A DNA stretch of 64,000 bases. It comes from Tritrichomonas musculus. Taxonomy: Eukaryota; Parabasalia; Tritrichomonadida; Tritrichomonadidae. A model generated the notes under the pieces. It was not told where the DNA came from. It did no database searches and saw only the letters and a program-made list of their open reading frames with translations. Shown here in pieces: positions 61,476 through 64,000 of the stretch. Numbering within the stretch: the first letter of the stretch is position 1; the number at the start of each line of letters is the position of its first letter. Both the position numbers and the translations under genes were made by a program. The stretch spans positions 496,001-560,000 of the forward strand of contig JAPFFF010000006.1 in NCBI GenBank assembly GCA_039105265.1, written 5' to 3'.

Positions 61476-62732
61476 TATAGGAATGCTCATATTTATTTTG
61501 GCCTATCAAAGGTTAAAAAATAACTTTTTCTATTAAAAAAAACGGTATTAAAAAAATAAGTTATTTAAAAAAGAAAACTTTTTGTGAATAATTCTATGAG
61601 TTTATTCAAAATAAATATGAGCATTCTCAAATTTATTATTTATGTTTTTTAAGATGTCCAACAATTGTTCGTCCTTGGTTTTGTATAACATCTTTGCATC
61701 TTGTTGGCATTGATGTAATTAGCTTTTCAATTGTTTCATAATCCAAATCATCCCATACTTTTTGAACAACATCTTTTAATTCATCAAGTGTTTTTACTTT
61801 TTTTTGCCTAATACGCATTTTCATTATGGCCCATATTATTTCTATGACGTTTAGGTCTGGCGAGTAGGGAGGCCACTTCATCACATTGATATTTGATCTG
61901 GTTAAAAAATCTTTGGTTACTGTTGAACGATGTGATGGAGCATTATCTTGTTGGAAAATGAATCCATCTTTAAAGTGTAGATTTGCTTCTTCAAAAACTT
62001 GAGATCCTTTCAAAATTGTATTAATATAAACTTTTGAATTAATTGAGCATTCAAGAATTATTAATTTTGATTTGAAGCCAATTCCAATTGCTCCCCAGAC
62101 GAGAATTTTAGGTGGAAACGCACGTTTATGGTATCTAACATCATCTCCCAATTCTTTAGGTTTCCTCCATAATTTTGAAGAATTTGAAGCTAATTGAAAA
62201 AAAGATTCATCCGAGAACACAACTTTATTCCATTCATCTTTCCAATCCACTTTTTCTTGGCAAAATTGAATTCGATCTTGACGATTTGTATCGCTAAGCA
62301 TAACTGATGGCAAAGGGTATTCAAACGAAAATCCAAGTTCGGCTCTGACTCGATCAACAGTTTGTCTACTTGTATTAACTTGATATTTTTCTTTAATTTC
62401 ATTTGCAAGCGAAGAAGATGTGGAACGTCTATCGCAAACAGTTGAAACTTCAACAAACTCTTTTATTTCCTCTGTCATTTTTGTTTTCGGGCCTCGTTTC
62501 TTGTGACATGTACTAACTGTAGGCTGATTATAATTTTTGATTGTCTGTGTTGTAACACCGAGATAATTTGCTACTTGAGAAGGTTGAAGATTATGTTGTT
62601 GAATCATATTTAACGCAATTTCTTTCCTAATACGAACCGCTTCTTGTGATTTAGGTATCGACATTTTGAATAAAATAATTAAAATTTTAAAATAACGGTT
62701 TTATATTCAAAATAATTATGAGCTTGCCTATA
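61476..62732. mobile_element. complete Tc1-like transposon
   Basis: The element is 61478-62730 (1253 bp), flanked by TA on both sides. The ends TAGGAATGCTCATATTTA and, inverted, TAGGCAAGCTCATAATTA match over about 24 bases with 4 differences. A subterminal inverted copy of the left end lies at about 61600-61624. One intact transposase gene fills the interior. The element looks complete. Confidence 0.88.
61636..62664 (-). CDS. Tc1-like transposase (DD34E)
   Basis: 342 residues, cut-and-paste DNA transposase. The N-terminus holds helix-turn-helix DNA-binding modules (LQPSQVANYLGVTTQTIKNY, then RGPKTK). The catalytic core has D152 in VVFSDESFF, D240 in FQQDNAPSHRS and E275 in PPYSPDLNVIE. With 34 residues between the last two, this is the Tc1 type rather than DD34D mariner. 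ILVWGAIGI is the usual strand between. All catalytic residues are present and there is no stop, so it may be active. Start ATG 62664. Confidence 0.95.
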   Translation of the reverse strand: MSIPKSQEAVRIRKEIALNMIQQHNLQPSQVANYLGVTTQTIKNYNQPTVSTCHKKRGPKTKMTEEIKEFVEVSTVCDRRSTSSSLANEIKEKYQVNTSRQTVDRVRAELGFSFEYPLPSVMLSDTNRQDRIQFCQEKVDWKDEWNKVVFSDESFFQLASNSSKLWRKPKELGDDVRYHKRAFPPKILVWGAIGIGFKSKLIILECSINSKVYINTILKGSQVFEEANLHFKDGFIFQQDNAPSHRSTVTKDFLTRSNINVMKWPPYSPDLNVIEIIWAIMKMRIRQKKVKTLDELKDVVQKVWDDLDYETIEKLITSMPTRCKDVIQNQGRTIVGHLKKHK

Positions 62733-63066
62733 GTTCTTGCTATGATGTTATTCGCTCGGTATTACCATTTCCATGTGAAAGTAATCTTAGAGAACATTAT
62801 TCTCCAGAAGTCTCAAAAATTGAACAAAGATTAACAAAACCAAATGAAATTGAGACAACATTGAAAATTTGAGAAAAAGATTTTGATGAAGATATTATCA
62901 TTGTTCTTTTTACAAATATCGTAAATGAAAAGTTTGAAGATTATGAAAAGTAAAACAAATTTTTGATATTACGCAATTAAATCATAATAAAACGTATAAT
63001 TTTTTCTCAATAAATACAATTTTTCAGGATTTCACAATTAAATATTGATTTCAAGTATAATTTTTA
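62731..63066. other. flank between Tc1 element and the broken gene
   Basis: Holds the last coding-like piece of the interrupted region (to about 62957), then AT-rich sequence with TTTTTGATATTACGCAATTA and TTTCAGGATTTCACAATTAA nearby. No other gene. Confidence 0.5.
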
Positions 63067-63866
63067 CTAAAGTCTAAATAGCTTTTTCAAGGATTGTGGT
63101 GTACTGCAAAGCTGTAATGATGCTATATCTTTCAGCTTCATTTTTCTTCTCATGAAGAAATTAAATTTAGCTACTTCTAGTGGGTGCATTGGTCGCATAG
63201 CTAATTCTGTCTTCCTTTTATTTATAAAAGATTCTAATGTTGCTGGAGGGATGTACGGTAAAGTCAATGCAGCTTGGTTTTCAGTTCCATGAAACAAGCA
63301 GTGATCTATAATTCCCACTTCTTCACTAGTCCAATTGTGCCTAATGTAGGTAGTTGGAACATATTGTTCTTCTTTACTAAGTGAATAATACCGAGAAGTT
63401 ATTTTGCTTGATGTGGTTAAAGTATAAGAAACTTTGGGTTGTATTGACACTGTTCTATGAATGTTTCCAATTTATTTGTAAACGTTTTCATGTCTATGCT
63501 ATTTGGTTTTCCCAATATATAATTTATTTCATTTAAAAGTAGTTGAGATATTTCTTCAGCCGTTCCACCAAAATCTATATCTTGGTAACCAGTTGAAAGA
63601 GTTACTCTACCTTGATCTAGTCTTTTCTTCCTTTTTTTTTCATTAGCTTTTGAAATAGTTTTTATAAAGTCGTTTTTGGAAGCAACATGAATTAGTTTTC
63701 CCACTGTTTCGTCTTGATGCACAAGAGATCGGATGTTTCCGATTTTGTTTTCTGTAACATGAGTACCTAGCCTATCAAGTCTTAGTAACAAATTACCTTG
63801 GCTTATCTCAAATCGTGTTATAACTACAGTCGGAATCATCCTTTCTAACTTCTCTAATGTAAACAT
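63067..63866 (-). pseudogene. broken gene in two overlapping frames, family unknown
   Basis: An N-terminal frame starts at ATG 63866; a second, without an ATG, ends at 63067. They overlap briefly and probably belong to one coding region with about one break. The first part has RLDRLGTHVTENKIGN and a Lys-rich helix. The second has HNWTSEEVGIIDHC (Myb/SANT-like in feel) and MRRKMKLKDIASLQL. The family is not recognised; mobile-element origin is possible given its neighbours. It is treated here as a fossil. Confidence 0.55.
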
Positions 63867-64000
63867 TGTTAAAAAATCGTTTTTTGCTGATCGCTTGTAG
63901 GAAACATTATATGGTTATCTTTATATATCGTTAATAGAATATTTAAAAGTATCGTTAATAAGTATACTCGTGTTTCTGGGGAGATGTATTCGTTGAGTAA
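63867..64000. other. window end
   Basis: The motif TATCGTTAATA occurs twice (near 63927 and 63951), upstream of the broken gene. No gene. Confidence 0.5.

Larger units (their letters stand above)
60791..62957 (+). pseudogene. decayed transposase-like region interrupted by two insertions
   Basis: Short coding-like pieces flank both inserts on the plus strand: about 60800-60866 (LKAVFDCLVFNRDRPP), 61433-61477 (FYDYAYSLYCQS) and 62733-62957 (CYDVIRSVLPFPCESNL, then acidic FDEDIIIVLFTN). The SLYCQS..CYDVIRSVLPFP pattern resembles the N-terminal region of transposases common in trichomonad genomes (from memory, uncertain). Both inserts sit at TA sites and the pieces share one frame, so they look like parts of one old coding region. 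Confidence 0.45.

Noticed and set aside
61235-61480. 81-residue frame with YESGNFxYES-like repeats
   Set aside because: The repeats are translation of the tandem TIR units of the small element, not a protein gene.
1-64000. CRISPR arrays, operons, Shine-Dalgarno sites, rRNA genes
   Set aside because: None seen. Gene content is eukaryotic and no regularly spaced direct-repeat array occurs outside the coding minisatellite.
1-64000. spliceosomal introns
   Set aside because: All confident genes read through as single frames. No 5-prime GTATGT with the trichomonad ACTAACACACAG branch/3-prime motif was noticed.

Overview
The window looks like nuclear DNA of a parabasalid protist, most like Tritrichomonas/Trichomonas (inference; no database was searched). 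It is very AT-rich. Genes are compact, apparently intronless single reading frames in the standard code. The gene set is plainly eukaryotic: Rab and ARF-GEF trafficking, retromer, Arp2/3, TOR complex, AGC and TKL kinases, SMC5/6, BRCT and CLASP proteins. Asn/Ser/Asp-rich tracts fill the linkers, and there are several DNA transposons. Two Pol III genes are present, tRNA-Leu(AAG) and tRNA-Gly(GCC), both on the minus strand and each followed by a T run.

Layout. 1-6.5 kb is a gene graveyard: the tRNA-Leu gene, short orphan reading frames and at least one host-type coiled-coil pseudogene (3425-4442). 6.5-34 kb is the dense housekeeping block: Rab32-like GTPase, bromodomain protein, long coiled-coil protein, MAGE/Nse3, PH-AGC kinase, eEF1A-type methyltransferase, VPS29, ARPC4, GBF1-type Sec7 protein, LST8, SDF2-like MIR protein, two charged unknowns, a 1064-residue helical-repeat protein, and a TKL-like kinase with two C-terminal beta-sandwich modules. 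A kinase-Sel1 pseudogene follows (34.1-34.8 kb), then a large protein with three ubiquitin-like domains and an expanded repeat tail (35-38.3 kb).

From 38.5 to 44.2 kb lies a complete-looking 5.7-kb DNA transposon with terminal inverted repeats (TIRs), a 10-bp target duplication and one DDE transposase gene (Mutator-like by inference). 44.9-50.9 kb holds a DENN protein, a CLASP-like protein with an SxIP motif and a small unknown. At 51.6-52.7 kb is a non-autonomous element with apparently perfect 142-bp TIRs and an 8-bp target duplication. 53-58.9 kb carries tRNA-Gly, a ubiquitin-like membrane protein, an unknown helical protein, a four-BRCT (Dpb11/TopBP1-like) protein, a small RING protein and a multi-pass membrane protein. 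59-64 kb is a transposon nest: a decayed transposase-like region holds two TA-flanked insertions, one a tandem-repeat TIR element and the other an intact Tc1 (DD34E) element. A broken two-frame gene of unknown family closes the window.

Functional links are mostly shared pathways rather than operons. LST8 and the PH-AGC kinase fit a TOR-type signalling axis. Rab32, the GBF1-type GEF, VPS29, the DENN protein and SDF2 fit the endomembrane system. Nse3 and the BRCT protein fit genome maintenance. Adjacent genes are often divergent with short shared upstream regions (LST8/SDF2-like 58 bp; VPS29/ARPC4 213 bp). No obviously new multi-gene system is visible. The most unusual items are the triple-UBL repeat protein, the three-unit helical protein and the transposon architecture.
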